Shown here one piece after another: positions 31,283-43,375 of a DNA stretch of 64,000 bases; within the stretch, counting starts at the first letter, position 1, and the number at the start of each line of letters is the position of its first letter. The position numbers were made by a program, and so were the translations under genes. The notes under the pieces were generated by a model, which worked only from the letters and a program-made list of their open reading frames with translations, ran no database searches and had not been told where the DNA came from. This DNA comes from Plantago ovata (lineage: Eukaryota > Streptophyta > Magnoliopsida > Lamiales > Plantaginaceae): assembly GCA_028274465.1 (NCBI GenBank), contig CM051457.1:10009908-10073907 (forward strand), given 5' to 3'.

Positions 31283-31515
31283 TCTCTTTGTCTGAAAATT
31301 GATTATTTTAAGTTCAGTTCAGATCAGATCAGTTCAGTTCAGATGCATTAAGTTCAGTTCAGATTTGGTTAATGTAGTATTTGCACTACAAATCTTTGTT
31401 CTCTTCGTCTTAAAAATTTTGAATTGAACTTGAACTGAACTGAACTAAATGGATCTGAACTGAACTGATATGAACTAAATTTAAAATAATCAATTTTCAG
31501 ATGAAAAGAACAAAG
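31283..31515. repeat. Inverted-repeat (foldback/MITE-like) element between CLPP5 and the helicase
   Basis: The left arm CTTTGTCTGAAAATTGATTAT with following TTAAGTTCAGTTCAG matches the reverse complement of the right arm CTGAACTGAAC...TTTAAAATAATCAATTTTCAG...AACAAAG. The arms are built of GTTCA/CAGTT repeats, and the short central loop around 31370-31400 reads GTAGTATTTGCACTAC, itself a small palindrome. No target duplication was resolved. Confidence 0.65.
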
Positions 31516-31519
31516 CTTT

Positions 31520-32395
31520 AGTCTTATAAGTCAATTTATTGGCATTACTGAAAAGAATTATTTAGTCAAACAGTCAAATAAGATAACGTTTAACACACAA
31601 GTCTTATGTTTAAGTTGTGAGATTCATAATAAAAGAGTAAAAAAAAAAAAAATACGAACAAAATAAAGGAAAAAAATACAAAGAAATGAGTTAGAATAAA
31701 AGGAGTAATACATATTATTTGAAAATAATCCTCTGAATATAGTGAGGGTTGTTGGGTAATCATAGGATTAATTGAAAAAGTCTTCAGCTTTGAAGACTCA
31801 TCGGTGATTAAAAATTTCACCGCAAAATAAGAACTAGAATACCATTTAGTGGGTATAAGACCATCCCACCCCAACTAGTTCATCTTGTTCACGTTTGCAC
31901 TTTGCAGGGGGATGCTTTTACCGATCATGCCAGATCGACCGACTTGGATCCTAAGTACAGCTAATCGAGCGGGCTCGAAGATGACAACAATGATATTGGC
32001 TTTTGCGAGTTAACAAGTGCACTAGTTTCATTTTAGATATTTAGATCTAGATTTGGTTGGAATGGTTGTTTGTGTTTTTATATAAAAAAACATTTAATAA
32101 AAATAATAATAGTAATAATAATAATAAAAAGTGGCCCTCAAAATACACAAGTCGATTTAAGTTGGAGTCATTATTGTTGAACTGTAAAAAATAGCTCGAC
32201 GTCGCTCAACGCCGACTTCAATTTTCAGTTTTTGACCGCGGTTTTGTTAGCAGTAGTAATTTAACTTCAATCCCTTGGCTTGAGCTCTCAATCTGCACAT
32301 GTTACTCTCTGCAGTATTACTGTATTAGCTCATTACTAGTATCTACTTCTAGCAATTTCCCCAAATTGCACTTCTAGGGTTTCAAACCCACCCAA
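31520..32395. other. Intergenic/promoter side of the helicase gene
   Basis: AT-rich with a poly(A) tract at about 31639 and (AAT)-type tracts at 32090-32130. The last 100 bp (CTCTGCAG, TTCTAGGGTTTCAAACCC) looks like a plant 5' leader of a housekeeping gene, with a telo-box-like AGGGTTT at 32376-32382. No coding sequence seen. Confidence 0.4.
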
Positions 32396-35300
32396 ATGTC
32401 AAAACGGAAATTCGGTTTCGAGGGCTTCGGCATCAATCGGCAACCTACCTACAACTTCGAGCAATCCCAGCCACGTCAGCGCCTCTATGTCCCTCCCTCC
32501 TCCCGCGGCGACGACGATGACCTCGACAACATAGACTTCGCCGAGGACCGCGATGTTGCATCAAACCAAGCCGAAAAAGCTGGTGATGAGGACGAAATTG
32601 ATCCTCTGGACGCTTTTATGGAGGGTTTACAGGAGGAGATCAAGGCTGCTCCACCGCCCAAGGCCAAGGAGAAGTTGGATAAGTACAAGGATGACGACGA
32701 TGATGATCCCACGCTCAGTTTTCTGCAGGCTAAGAAGGATTTAGGGCTCCAATTGGCTGCGGATGCGCTGCATGCTGGGTATAATTCGGACGAGGAGGTT
32801 TATGCTGCTGCCAAGGCTGTGGACGCAGGCTTGCTAGAGTATGATTCGGATGATAATCCGATTGTTGTGGATAGGAAGAAGATTGAGCCGATTGCTGCGC
32901 TTGATCATACTTTAGTTGACTATGAGCCTTTTAACAAGGATTTCTATGAAGAGAAGCCTTCAGTTTCTTGTAAGTTAATGTCAATACTGTTTGTTTCTAC
33001 TAATGAATACCTGCTGATGTGAACTTGAGTGTTTCATTTTTGTCATTGGGACTTGGTTATACCTGTGTTTGGCTTATCCTTTTTACGTACTTGAGTTGCT
33101 GTTAGTACTATCTTTCAATCTTTAAATACGTATTCCGATTTGTTCATTTCAATAAGCTAGAACTAATCACTGTAATTCTAATCACCGTTTCAATTAACCT
33201 GGGTAGTAGCTGCTCCTTACTTTTACCAGAATTGTATACCTCGGCTCTTAATAAGCTTCAGAGGAATAATAATGCTTGACCATCAGTTCATGTCCATGGT
33301 ATTGCCAAGCTATGATGATGCATTTGCACTTTTTTTAGCTCAAATTTGCCAAAAATATTTATATATTCTCTGGACCTCTGGTGTTTTCTCTTTCTGTTTT
33401 TGCATTCTTTTGGGAAGCATCTCATTATTGATGTCTACAGGCATGAGCGAGCAGGACGTCGCTGAGTACAGGAAGAGCCTAGCTATTCGTGTTTCCGGTT
33501 TTGATGTTCCAAGACCGCTAAAAACTTTTGATGATTGTGGATTTTCTATGGAACTGATGAAAGCTATTGCAAAACAAGCATATGAAAAACCCACACCCAT
33601 ACAGTGTCAAGCTCTCCCTATTGTGCTTTCTGGAAGAGACATAATAGGCATAGCAAAAACTGGGTCAGGGAAGACAGCTTCATTTGTGCTTCCTATGATT
33701 GTTCACATTATGGATCAACCCGAACTTCAGAAAGATGAAGGCCCTATTGGAATAATATGTGCTCCCACTCGAGAACTAGCTCATCAAATCTTTTTGGAAT
33801 CTAAGAAATTTGCTAAGGCTCATGGTATCTGTGTGTCTGCCGTTTATGGTGGTATGTCCAAGCTCGATCAATTCAAGGAGCTAAAGGCTGGATGTGAGAT
33901 AGTCGTGGCTACTCCAGGTAGATTGATTGACATGATAAAAATGAAGGCATTGACCATGTCAAGAGCGACTTATTTAGTACTTGATGAAGCTGATAGGATG
34001 TTCGATCTTGGCTTTGAGCCACAGATAAGATCAATAGTAGGTCAAATAAGGCCAGACCGCCAGACCCTACTCTTTTCAGCAACCATGCCCGGGAAAGTTG
34101 AAAAGCTAGCTAGGGAGATTCTTTCTGATCCTGTTAGAGTTACTGTGGGAGAGGTGGGTATGGCGAATGAGGATATCACTCAGGTTGTTCATGTTATTTC
34201 ATCAGATACAGAAAAGTTGCCTTGGCTTCTTCAGAAACTTCCTGTAATGATTGATGAAGGGGATGTTCTAGTCTTTGCTTCAAAGAAGGCCACAGTTGAT
34301 GAAATTGAATCACAACTTGCTCTGAAGAGTTTCAAAGTGGCTGCACTTCATGGTGACAAAGATCAAGCTTCTCGTATGGAGATATTGCATAAGTTCAAAT
34401 CTGGAACATACCATGTACTTATCGCAACTGATGTTGCTGCTCGTGGGCTTGACATCAAGTCAATTAAGTCCGTTGTGAACTTCGATATAGCTAAAGACAT
34501 GGACATGCATGTACACCGAATTGGAAGAACTGGTCGTGCGGGTGACAAAGATGGAACTGCCTACACTCTCATAACACTGAAGGAGGCAAGATTTGCTGGT
34601 GAATTGGTCAACAGTTTGATTGCTGCTGGACAAAATGTACCCATGGAGCTGATGGATCTGGCTATGAAGGTAATTACAAAAGTTTATCTGAGAATGACGA
34701 TAGTTGATTTATGCCCCTGCATTTGTAAGTTGTGCACTTAGATGCTTCAATCAGGATTCTCAACAAAAAAAAAGGAAATGGCTTCCAAGTTTTTTTGTCG
34801 GTTCACTAGTTGGCAGTCGCAAGCATTACAGTTTTACCTGCAAAATGTAAACTGCCGTTGTTACATTTTCATCTCACTTGGCCTTTCTTGCTTCATTTTT
34901 TATTTCTGTTTTCTGGAGTACCTTTTTCATTTCGTAATGGACTTTTCTCTGTTATTCATTAGGATGTAATTTTTAATTGGCTTTTTCTTTGTTATTCATT
35001 AGGATGGAAGGTTCAGATCAAAGCGTGATTCACGTAAAGGAGGTAAGGAACTCATCTATTACAGTATACGTTACGCACTTATGCTTTACGGTATACTGAT
35101 TTCTGAAAACGTGGACTGCAGAGTCTGGAATTCAAGCGTGTTTTTAATGCACAGATGTTTGTATTATAGTTCCTTATGGAAGTAAAGCAGCATTAAAGTG
35201 GAAATGCCCACTAAATATAAGCATCATTTGTCTCTTTCCCTCAACATTGAATTATGCTGTTGCAGGTGGGAAAAGAGCTAAAGGAAGGGGAGGCGGTAGT

Positions 35301-37080
35301 GGAAAAGGTGTCAGAGGTGTGGACTTCGGATTGGGTATTGGGTATAATGCTGAATCAAACAGTGGATCGAATGGTGCTCCTAATCGTTCTGCTGCAGTTA
35401 ATCCGATGAGGACAGGGATGATATCACAATTTAAGAGAAACTTTGTCCCTGCATCATCAAATTCCCCCAGTCAGTCAATGCATAACAGTTCTGGTGCACA
35501 AGCTAATAAAAGAATGGTTTTGCCTGGATTTGTATCTGGTGGTACAATTGGTGGTGATATTTATGCTGCTAAAATAAACAATCCCACACCCACCTCTTCT
35601 GCCACAAACACTACTCAGATCTCCAAGGAAAATGCAAATGCAAATAACTCTGGCAGGTGATTTTTCTTAGCCCCCTTCTTTCGTTTCGTTCGTTTAGGCT
35701 AGTAGTTATTTTAATGATCGTCTTTAGGCTACTAATTCTTTTTATGACTGGCTAGTCTACTGTTACTGATGATAATTATGTTGCTGGTCCTGCAACTGCA
35801 AGTAGCATAGCCAAATTTGTTATTTATTTTGTATTATTCCTGAAAGCTCTTCAATGCATTTTCCGGCGCACTATTTTCAAGTTCATTAACAGATGGTGTT
35901 GTTTTCCATTCTACTGCATCCATTTTTCCATGAAACCTTTATTTTTCTTTAGTTGTTTTTGTTAGATAACGTGGGAGTCACTGTGGCTACCGTTGGGTTA
36001 TGCACTGTCTAAACCCCCTCGGGCTAATGCAATAGCCTATAACTCGTAGGCCAGGTACACTTGTGAACTGATTTCTAGAAAGCATATAAACAAATGCTCT
36101 CCCTGAACCTCAGCATGGCTTTTAAATTCACCTAAAGTCCTAAGCCCCATTGAACTGAGCAAACCAATAGACTGAAGTGTATATGATCCCCGATTCCGAT
36201 GAATCTAGCCGGTAAGAATGGCAAAACCATGGCTCTAGAAGAGAGTAGAGGGATAGATGTGGAATTTAAAGAGAGATGAATGATATAACTTAGGTTGACC
36301 AGGGCAGCCGGAATATGGTAGTATAGGAGAAACTTGTAGTTCTGTGAAAGAGGAGCAAGGACAGTGGCGGTTGTTGGTTGCTAAACCCTAAACAGCTATG
36401 TAGACCAAATAGCTAGGTTGAAGGTTCTCAACTTGGCCACTATTTAGGCCAAATAACTACATAAGTGATGCATAATGCAGTATTTAAACTGAATGATTGA
36501 GTGACAATCAAAAGAAAATTGTATATCCGTAGTCCATGATTTTTTTGTACCTTTTTACGAGATCTATCACAAAAGATATTTTAGTTTGGAAAATTGTAAA
36601 TGTTTGTTAAAATGTGCTGAAGTTAATAAAGATGCTCCACCAATTTTGACTCATTCTGCGTAATAGGGTATCAGATTCACCACCAATTTTATAGTATGTG
36701 TAATTTATCCAAACTGGATTCTGTGAATTAGGTAACCTGAGATCAAGAGGAAATTAAACCCATTCTTTTCTTTATGTACTTATCTGTTTATGTCAAGTAT
36801 TATTTAGAACACTCTATCAACCCATATTTTAGTTGTCTGTTTCATCTATTTAAATGTAAGCTAAACAAAGGTTGCTGTATTTCTGCTAGTCTAATATAGT
36901 ATTTGCATTATGTGAAATGCCATTATCCCCATAATAATTACAATTGAAGAAAAAAGAAAAGCCATTTTGTCCTTGGGACTACGTCTTTTCCTACAGCTAA
37001 TTACTTTCTTTTCTTGTTTTGCCTTTAACTTCAGGGATAAGCCTAGAGAAAGGCGCAGACCCTCTGGATGGGATTGCTAA
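32396..37080 (+). CDS. RH24: DEAD-box ATP-dependent RNA helicase, RH24 type
   Basis: A 759-residue protein in five exons: 32396-32969, 33441-34669, 35003-35042, 35266-35656, 37035-37080, all GT-AG and in frame. The N-terminus MSKRKFGFEGFGINRQ and an acidic region lead into the helicase core. Q motif region with PTPIQCQALP (242-251), motif I AKTGSGKT (263-270), Ia PTRELA (300-305), TPGRL (349-353), motif II DEAD (373-376), SAT (404-406), VLVFASKK, ATDVAARGLD (520-529), and motif VI HRIGRTGR (550-557). The tail is Gly/Arg then Ser/Asn-rich and ends RRRPSGWDC. The length agrees with Arabidopsis RH24 as remembered (about 760). It is related to human DDX42; a role in RNA and spliceosomal remodelling is inferred from the family. 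Short ORFs extending past the exon ends are intron read-through. Confidence 0.94.
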
Positions 37081-37099
37081 TAGGAGAGTTGTTTGATCG

Positions 37100-38016
37100 T
37101 GATAGTATTGTATTGGTAAATTTTCAGCTGATGGCTATTAATTCAATCTGATTTCGGCCTGTAAGTTAATATCTCTACATACGCTTATTACAGTCGAAAT
37201 TTTGACAGATGAGTGTACTATTATGCTTGGAGTTGTATTTTATGGGAAATCTGGAATGTACCTTAGAAACTCAGTCCCCCCCCCCCCCACACACACACAC
37301 TCTCAGACGCTTTACAAGATGTCCCCATGAATGTTTGTAAACTTCGATTTCCATCTGCACTCTGCAGCTAGTGTCTCTCATTATATAGTGTGTAAAATTT
37401 CACTAATCTTAACCAGAGGGAGACAAGATATTTCATATGCTCTCGAGCAGCCAATCGACGTAAGCCTAACCCATATGTCGACGCGGTTGAAGGGGATCTA
37501 ATTTGCTTCAATGTGTCATTTTCTTGCTAAAATCAATAGTAGTATTCATTCCGGTTTAGGTATTTCACAACCTGTATGTATACTTTAGTGCTCCAGGAAT
37601 TCAGCCCCTGGCCCTAAAACCACCCTAGTTGTATTAAACCGGAATGGATATTATGGATTTTAGCCAACTGAAATTGGGGTTACAAAATTTTACTGGTAAA
37701 CAATGTCTGCGTCAGTTGCACTTTTTTATATTTAATTTGTCCTTATATATTTTGCCCTGCATAATTCTTTTTACTTTCGTCTTTTCCATTACTAAAGCTT
37801 TGGATTTTACATGTGTAAGTGTAATACATACTTGTTTGACAGGATCAGTTAGAAGGTTCTCAATAAGTGACTGTTTCAAATTAGTTTTAGAGAATGGCAA
37901 GTGATTAGTTATGCAAACAAAATTTGCAATGATACCACTTCAAATAAGTTATCCTAAGTCTGTCCTAATGATGGATGTTTTAATTTACTGAATTGTGATG
38001 GATGATGTCAGTGTCA
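37100..38016. other. Intergenic downstream of the helicase
   Basis: A poly(C)-(AC)n tract lies at 37277-37300. The sequence AACCGGAATG near 37639 inversely echoes CATTCCGGTT near 37547, giving a short inverted repeat about 80 bp apart. No gene recognised; the 86-codon ORF at 37644 lacks features. Confidence 0.4.
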
Positions 38017-38024
38017 TCTGAGAA

Positions 38025-38762
38025 CAGTGTCACAGGAATTTGTTCAGGCACTGACGAATCGCGAATCGAATGGGATTCGCGCGTATCGAAAGGCGATACG
38101 ATTCGCTCGGATTCGCGATCTGGATTCTTTGCGATTCTTCAGGTTTGGCGCTCGGATTCGCGATCTGAATTCTTCAGATTTTCCGGCAACCTAACACGGC
38201 GGCGTTGTGACGGAGAAGATGAATTGGTAAAAAGAAGAGAGAGAAAACGTCTCTTTGATAATAAAGACGCATAGGCTGCTGATAAAAGCTTTAGTGATTT
38301 ATGAGCCTTGATTTATTTATTAATTTATTGGCTCTGATTTATTTGGGTTTGGTCGGTTAGGATCAGTTGAATTTCGGCCCATTCAAAGTACCCAACAGAT
38401 AAAGCCATTAGCTAGCCCAGTATTAAATATTGATCCCTATTTTCGTAAGCTTCGTTTTGATTTTATCAGCAGTGCTATTTTTCAGGTATTCTATATTCGA
38501 TTTGAATGTTTAAGTAACAACTCTTAGTTATATATAAAAATTTCATAAAAAAACAAAAAAACTCTTAGTTATATATATTCATGCATCAATTAGTAGCGAA
38601 TCATGTATCAATTAGTAGTGAATCACGTATCAATTAGTAGCGAATTGATACTCTGTGATTCTTGAGGATCGATTCTTTAAGAATCGGATTCTTCAAATGT
38701 GGTGAATCATGTATCGCGTATCACTCTAACGTATCGGCCGTATCACGAATCATGTGACACTG
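38025..38762. mobile_element. Non-autonomous hAT-type element with 8-bp target duplication
   Basis: A 738-bp element. Perfect 10-bp terminal inverted repeats CAGTGTCACA (38025-38034) and TGTGACACTG (38753-38762) are flanked by identical 8-bp direct repeats TCTGAGAA (38017-38024 and 38763-38770). An 8-bp duplication and CA...TG ends are typical of the hAT superfamily. Inside are clustered, partly palindromic words (GATTCGCGAATCG, GGATTCGCGATCTG) and three short tandem units of AATTAGTAGCGAATCATGTATC type at 38590-38645. No transposase remains; the short ORF at 38002 is fortuitous. Confidence 0.88.
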
Positions 38763-38779
38763 TCTGAGAATGTGCAATT

Positions 38780-40055
38780 TATATAGGTAGTATTGTTATT
38801 TGATTTTATTTTTCTGTTGTTTTTCTTTTTCTTTCACTTTTTGGTGGGGATGGGTTCTTGTGTTAGTGTTATCATTGCGGTGGTTGCTAACTGAAAATCA
38901 CTTGTGAATTTCTAGATCTTTGATTTGGGCTAATCTCGGAAAAAGGAAATGGGGGAGTGGATAGCAACGGTGAGGGGAAGGGTTTAACCTGGCACAATTG
39001 GCCTTGATGTACCTTTCCATTCTGTTGCTATTTTGCTGATGACTGACTGACATATAAATTTTGTGCTTGGAGAGTAATATTTTAGAGAAGTCAGGAGGAG
39101 AAGGTGATTGACTCCCGAGAGGTAGGGTTTTAAAACTTAAAATAACTATGAAACCCCATAATCGTACCTAATTCATATGCTCTTCAAAATCTTCGATGGT
39201 TGAAAATGTATTTAAACAGGGATAAATAGTGCAATGGTTGACATGCTCAGGCTTGATGTATGATATTTTGTTTATTCTTTAAGCGCTCTCTCTCCCAGCC
39301 TCCCCCCCCCCCCCCCCACCCCTCTCCCTCTTCCTAGTTAAGTTGAACCTTGTTGCGGGGTCGTTTTCAATTCTACGCACTCCTTCGATATATTTCTCAT
39401 TTTGACAATGATACAATGATTTTGAAGGGGTGGTAGTGCTGTCTTAATATAGCCTCAGATATTATGCAGTTCGTCAGTTATGTCCCAATAAAAAATGTCC
39501 ACGTGTAAGGCTAGAAAACTACAGTATTTTGAAGAACTGGGAAGGGATTTATTGAAGTATTTTGGCATGCATTCTTTGGTTGTGCGGTTGTGCCCAAGTA
39601 TATGATAATAATTAACATGAAAAAGCCTGGTTTGAAAATAAAAACAATTCGGCTCATCTTCTCTTCAATTTAATAGTACGAGCGAAATGTAAATGAGAAT
39701 GCACCAAGATATGATTGGATACACGTCCCTATTCATTGTTTCTTCTTATTAATGTTATGTTGGATTCGGATGAAAAAACGCTCTTTTTCAATTTAATGTT
39801 TAGATTTGTTAAGTTGAAAATTATATTGTAGATAGTGTAATCGCTCACATACATTAGCGCACTTCATAGACTTCCTACCCATTATCCATGCAAGCCGTAA
39901 ATTCTCGATCCATTGCAAGCTTACATTAGCTTTCATACATTTTGCGTAATGCAGGCACTAGTTGTGCATGTTTTGAAATCCCCATCCATTACATTTTTTT
40001 AATACACAATCCATTCAATAATAGCACACTTAATGCATTGACCATTTCCATATTT
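38780..40055. other. Intergenic, low complexity, no gene recognised
   Basis: Includes a CT/C-rich tract at 39283-39330 with a 17-base C run, otherwise AT-rich DNA. Confidence 0.4.
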
Positions 40056-40610
40056 TCTAGTGCAAAACAAAAGAAAACGATCAAAGATGGTGGTGGTGGC
40101 GCCACCGGCAACAACTGGACGGAGGTGGTGGAAGACCTCATACATGACGATGATGTCGATAATGCCACCCTTCTCCTTGAATCTACAATATCCAATCTTG
40201 AAAAATAGCTCATTCACAAAACAAATTATACCAGATTCATTGCTAATCAGTTATCCACTGCTCTTTATGACTTAGTGTTTTATCCAAGCTCTATTCTACC
40301 AAAGGTTTATCTCTCAAAGCAAATCAAGCTCTCTTCCGCTCAATCCAACGTCAAACACCACCCCACCAAAGGGGCTTTAGGCAATGCTGAGAAATTGGAT
40401 TTGGAAGGATCTCATTGAGTTAAGGTTGGAGAAAATTGGTTTGATAAGGATGGTTCCATTCCACCCAAGAGAGCTCTACTGATGACACTTAAGAAGCAAT
40501 TAGGAAGCTATTGCGGATCATACTCCCGATAAGTTACTTCCCCAACATTGTTCGCCTAGTGTATCCAAACAAAAAAAACAAATGATCAAGGCGACACCAA
40601 GAGACAAGGC
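40056..40610 (+). pseudogene. Decayed fragment of a TPR-like protein gene
   Basis: A reading frame gives GGGGATGNNWTEVVEDLIH then DVDNATLLLESTISNLEK followed by a stop. After the stop it continues QLSTALYDL, and after a frameshift LYSTKGLSLKANQALFRS (about 40291-40345). This order (W..V.DLI..DVD.A...LES...LE, then QL..AL.DL..LYS..G.SLKA.Q) is what I recall from a plant TPR-like protein family. With at least one stop, one frameshift and no introns in the matching part it is a dead, probably processed copy. The parent gene is not in this window and the family name is uncertain. Confidence 0.5.
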
Positions 40611-41859
40611 ATGTACAGTGACAGTCAGTCAGACGAACATGTTATCAAGATGAAAAATATCGAGAAAGGAAATTTAATGTACGGTACGCGTCATGTATAT
40701 GTTCTTGTTCCCTCAAAGCACTAGGACATACTATGGGGATTCGAGACAACATATGAAGGATGATGCATGGGGTGATTATGTAAACTAGAAGGTTTGTGTG
40801 TTTCCAATCCAAATAATATAGTTTTGGCCATTTTAAATTGAACCTTGATGAGTTACAACTTTACCATATTTACAAATGCAACTAGTTCGCGCTTGGGTTC
40901 ATAGTATAACTGAACCACAATGCTTGCTTGTATGGAACTTCAATTGCTACATGCTTGTTTGGTGTGCAAATATTATGATTATTTTTTTAAAAAAAAATCA
41001 CACTTAATGCACTTGATGGACTTTCATCCATGCACATGCAATTTTTAGATTTCCCATCCATTTATGATATCCTATATATCTCGTTATATTCACGATATAC
41101 ACTTTCTGAATTGAGGTTTTAAAGAAATGTTACTATGAGTAAAATATATTATTCTCTTTTTCTTTCTTAACCAATATTTTTCTCTCTTATCGATTTCATT
41201 CAGAAGTATGATCCGCATTCTTAATAAGATGAGATTAACATGAAAGGTCATATCAATTGCACCCAACTAGTCACTTTATCCAACGCCATCATTAAAATTC
41301 TAGATCACCAATGTGGTAAGTCGCCACATCTTAATAACGGATCGTCATTTTTCTTTGTCAGTATCTTTTCACTTTTATTTTTATTTTGATAATGAAAAAC
41401 TATCGGTCCTTAGACCTTATCAACATTTACAAGATGTACAATTGGGGATGTAAAAGATCTCAAAAGATCCCACTCTCCATATCACTCTCATTCAATCTAA
41501 ATTTGGACATGATAATAGTATCACTTATCATCACCCCCATGTGTTGGCGTACCCTCCAATCCATTTAAGTTCAATCTCCCAAAACTTTTGTAAGTAACTT
41601 TTACGATCTTCAATCATGTTTCAAACAAATTTATTCTTCTCCACACTCCACTTCTCCCATTATTTGGAAGTAATCATCATGTTTATTAGCTCCAAAAACA
41701 GTTCAAAGTACATAGGTCGACAAGTGTCCAGACCAACCAAAAATCCTAAGCAGCAACCAAAGCAAACTCACTAGTAACTAATACATAGCAACAATACAAA
41801 AAGCAACAACTAGTTAACGAATGAGCCCAGTAACGAATTGTTCCAGGGCAGGAAATTTT

Positions 41860-43000
41860 GTGCTCCTGTATGTAATACACTGGATCACAGCTCCAATCAT
41901 GTCAACCGCATTAGCATTGAGTTGCTAGAAGATCTTCGCATTTCATCCCTGCCAGATTTCATAAACGCACTCGGCCATCAGCTCGTTCAAAATCTTTGGT
42001 TTGTTACCTTTGCCACGCGCCCGTTTGCAAAGGGCAGACCACTATTCCAGTCAGGCCAGGATATGTCCATATCTGCCCATTTAAGCACCCCCCTTACAAC
42101 CTGTTGCGAGTGTGCGCACAAGAAGAAGAGATGTTCAGACGTATCTGGTTCCCCACAAAACGTGCAGGTTCCATCGGTATGGACGCCAAATCTCAGTAAT
42201 CTATCTTTTGTGGCAAGGCGTTTGTGCAAACATAGCCAGAGCATAAAAGTATCACGTGGCCATGCCATGTTCTTCGTCACCAAATCTTTCCATTTAGTGC
42301 GTTCTTTTGTCCCCCGTAATCCACCATATATCTCCCTTACAACATACCACCCCTTAGCCACAGAATCAGCTCACTCAGTTAAGTCATACACCACTGATCG
42401 ACAGTTGAGTATATTTCTAAAGGTCCACGAGCAGTTAGCAGCAGGAAGAAAGTCTTGAACAGGTGATCCTTTGAGGTAGTAAATATGGATCCATTTGATA
42501 TTTATCGCTTTTATTCTGAATGTGCCACAATAGTTTCGCCGTCAATGCTTGAATCCATTCATTTAGCGCTATAACATTCAAACCACCAGAGCTTTGTGGG
42601 TCACAAACCTTGTCCCATGCAACAAGTGCTTTAGGACTTACGATAATTGTTATCTTTTCCACTCCATAGGTATATTTTGCAAATGCTTTCTATATGGTGT
42701 AGGACATGTTTCGGAAGGGGGATGACTTGCATCAAGTAGTTTGTAATTGAGAACATGACACTCTTAATCAACTTAAGTCTACCGGCATAGCTAAGAAGTT
42801 TAGATGTCCAATGATGGATTTTGTTCAAGACCTTATCAATCAACGGTTGGCATTGATTGATTGTTAGCCTGCTAGAAGATAACGGCACCCCACGGTACTT
42901 CACAGGCAAGTCCCCCCTAGCCAAGCCTGTACACAACAGATCTGCCACAATAGCAGAGAATCTTGCAACGACGTTGATGACCTTTTTCCTAGGCGTAGTT
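41860..43000 (-). pseudogene. 5'-truncated LINE remnant (reverse transcriptase C-terminus and zinc-binding domain)
   Basis: Read on the minus strand from 43000 downward. 42948-42631 encodes the end of a LINE reverse transcriptase (LPVKYRGVPLSSSRLT, then WTSKLLSYAGRLKLIKSVMF). 42662-42435 continues it in another frame (WDKVCDPQSSGGLNVIAL, then KLLWHIQNKSDKYQMDP). 42361-41987 carries the zf-RVT domain (WLCLHKRLATKDRLLRFG then CTFCGEPDTSEHLFFLC, with its Cys-Cys-His-Cys pattern). At least two frameshifts separate the pieces and the catalytic core is missing, so it is a dead insertion. Its 3' end probably lies near 41660-41860. The plus-strand ORF at 41838 is a shadow. Confidence 0.82.
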
Positions 43001-43168
43001 CAAACCCAATTTCAAGGTCTCCGCTTAAATTACCGATGAAGATAGAAGTATCATTTTATTATTATATTAGAGCGTGTTATATTGTTTTACTCTTACGTCA
43101 CAAAATTTTTAATAAATCCACCTTGATAATGGACTGGGGACCGGGTAATGTAATTGGGTAAGTTGCTA

Positions 43169-43192
43169 TAGGAAAAAAAAAAAAAAAAAAAA
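43169..43192. repeat. Poly(A) tract upstream of the NOMO-like gene
   Basis: A run of about 23 A about 190 bp before the NOMO-like start codon. Confidence 0.8.
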
Positions 43193-43375
43193 ATCGCAGA
43201 AACCCAAGAGTGACAAAAAAAAATATTCTGCGTCAACCTAACCCAGTTGCCAGTAGTGCTAAAACCATAAACCCTCGAGCATAATCCAATTGTTTCGTCA
43301 CTTCCCAGATAGATAGATCGTAGTAAAATGATGAGCAATTAAGATCCGATCTCTTCTTCTCTCCACTATCCAATA

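Noticed and set aside
38002..38274. 90-codon ORF rich in Ser/Arg/Asp
   Set aside because: Lies across the left border of the hAT-type element and is made of its GATTCG repeats.
41838..42458. 206-codon plus-strand ORF
   Set aside because: Antisense shadow of the LINE zinc-binding domain on the minus strand.
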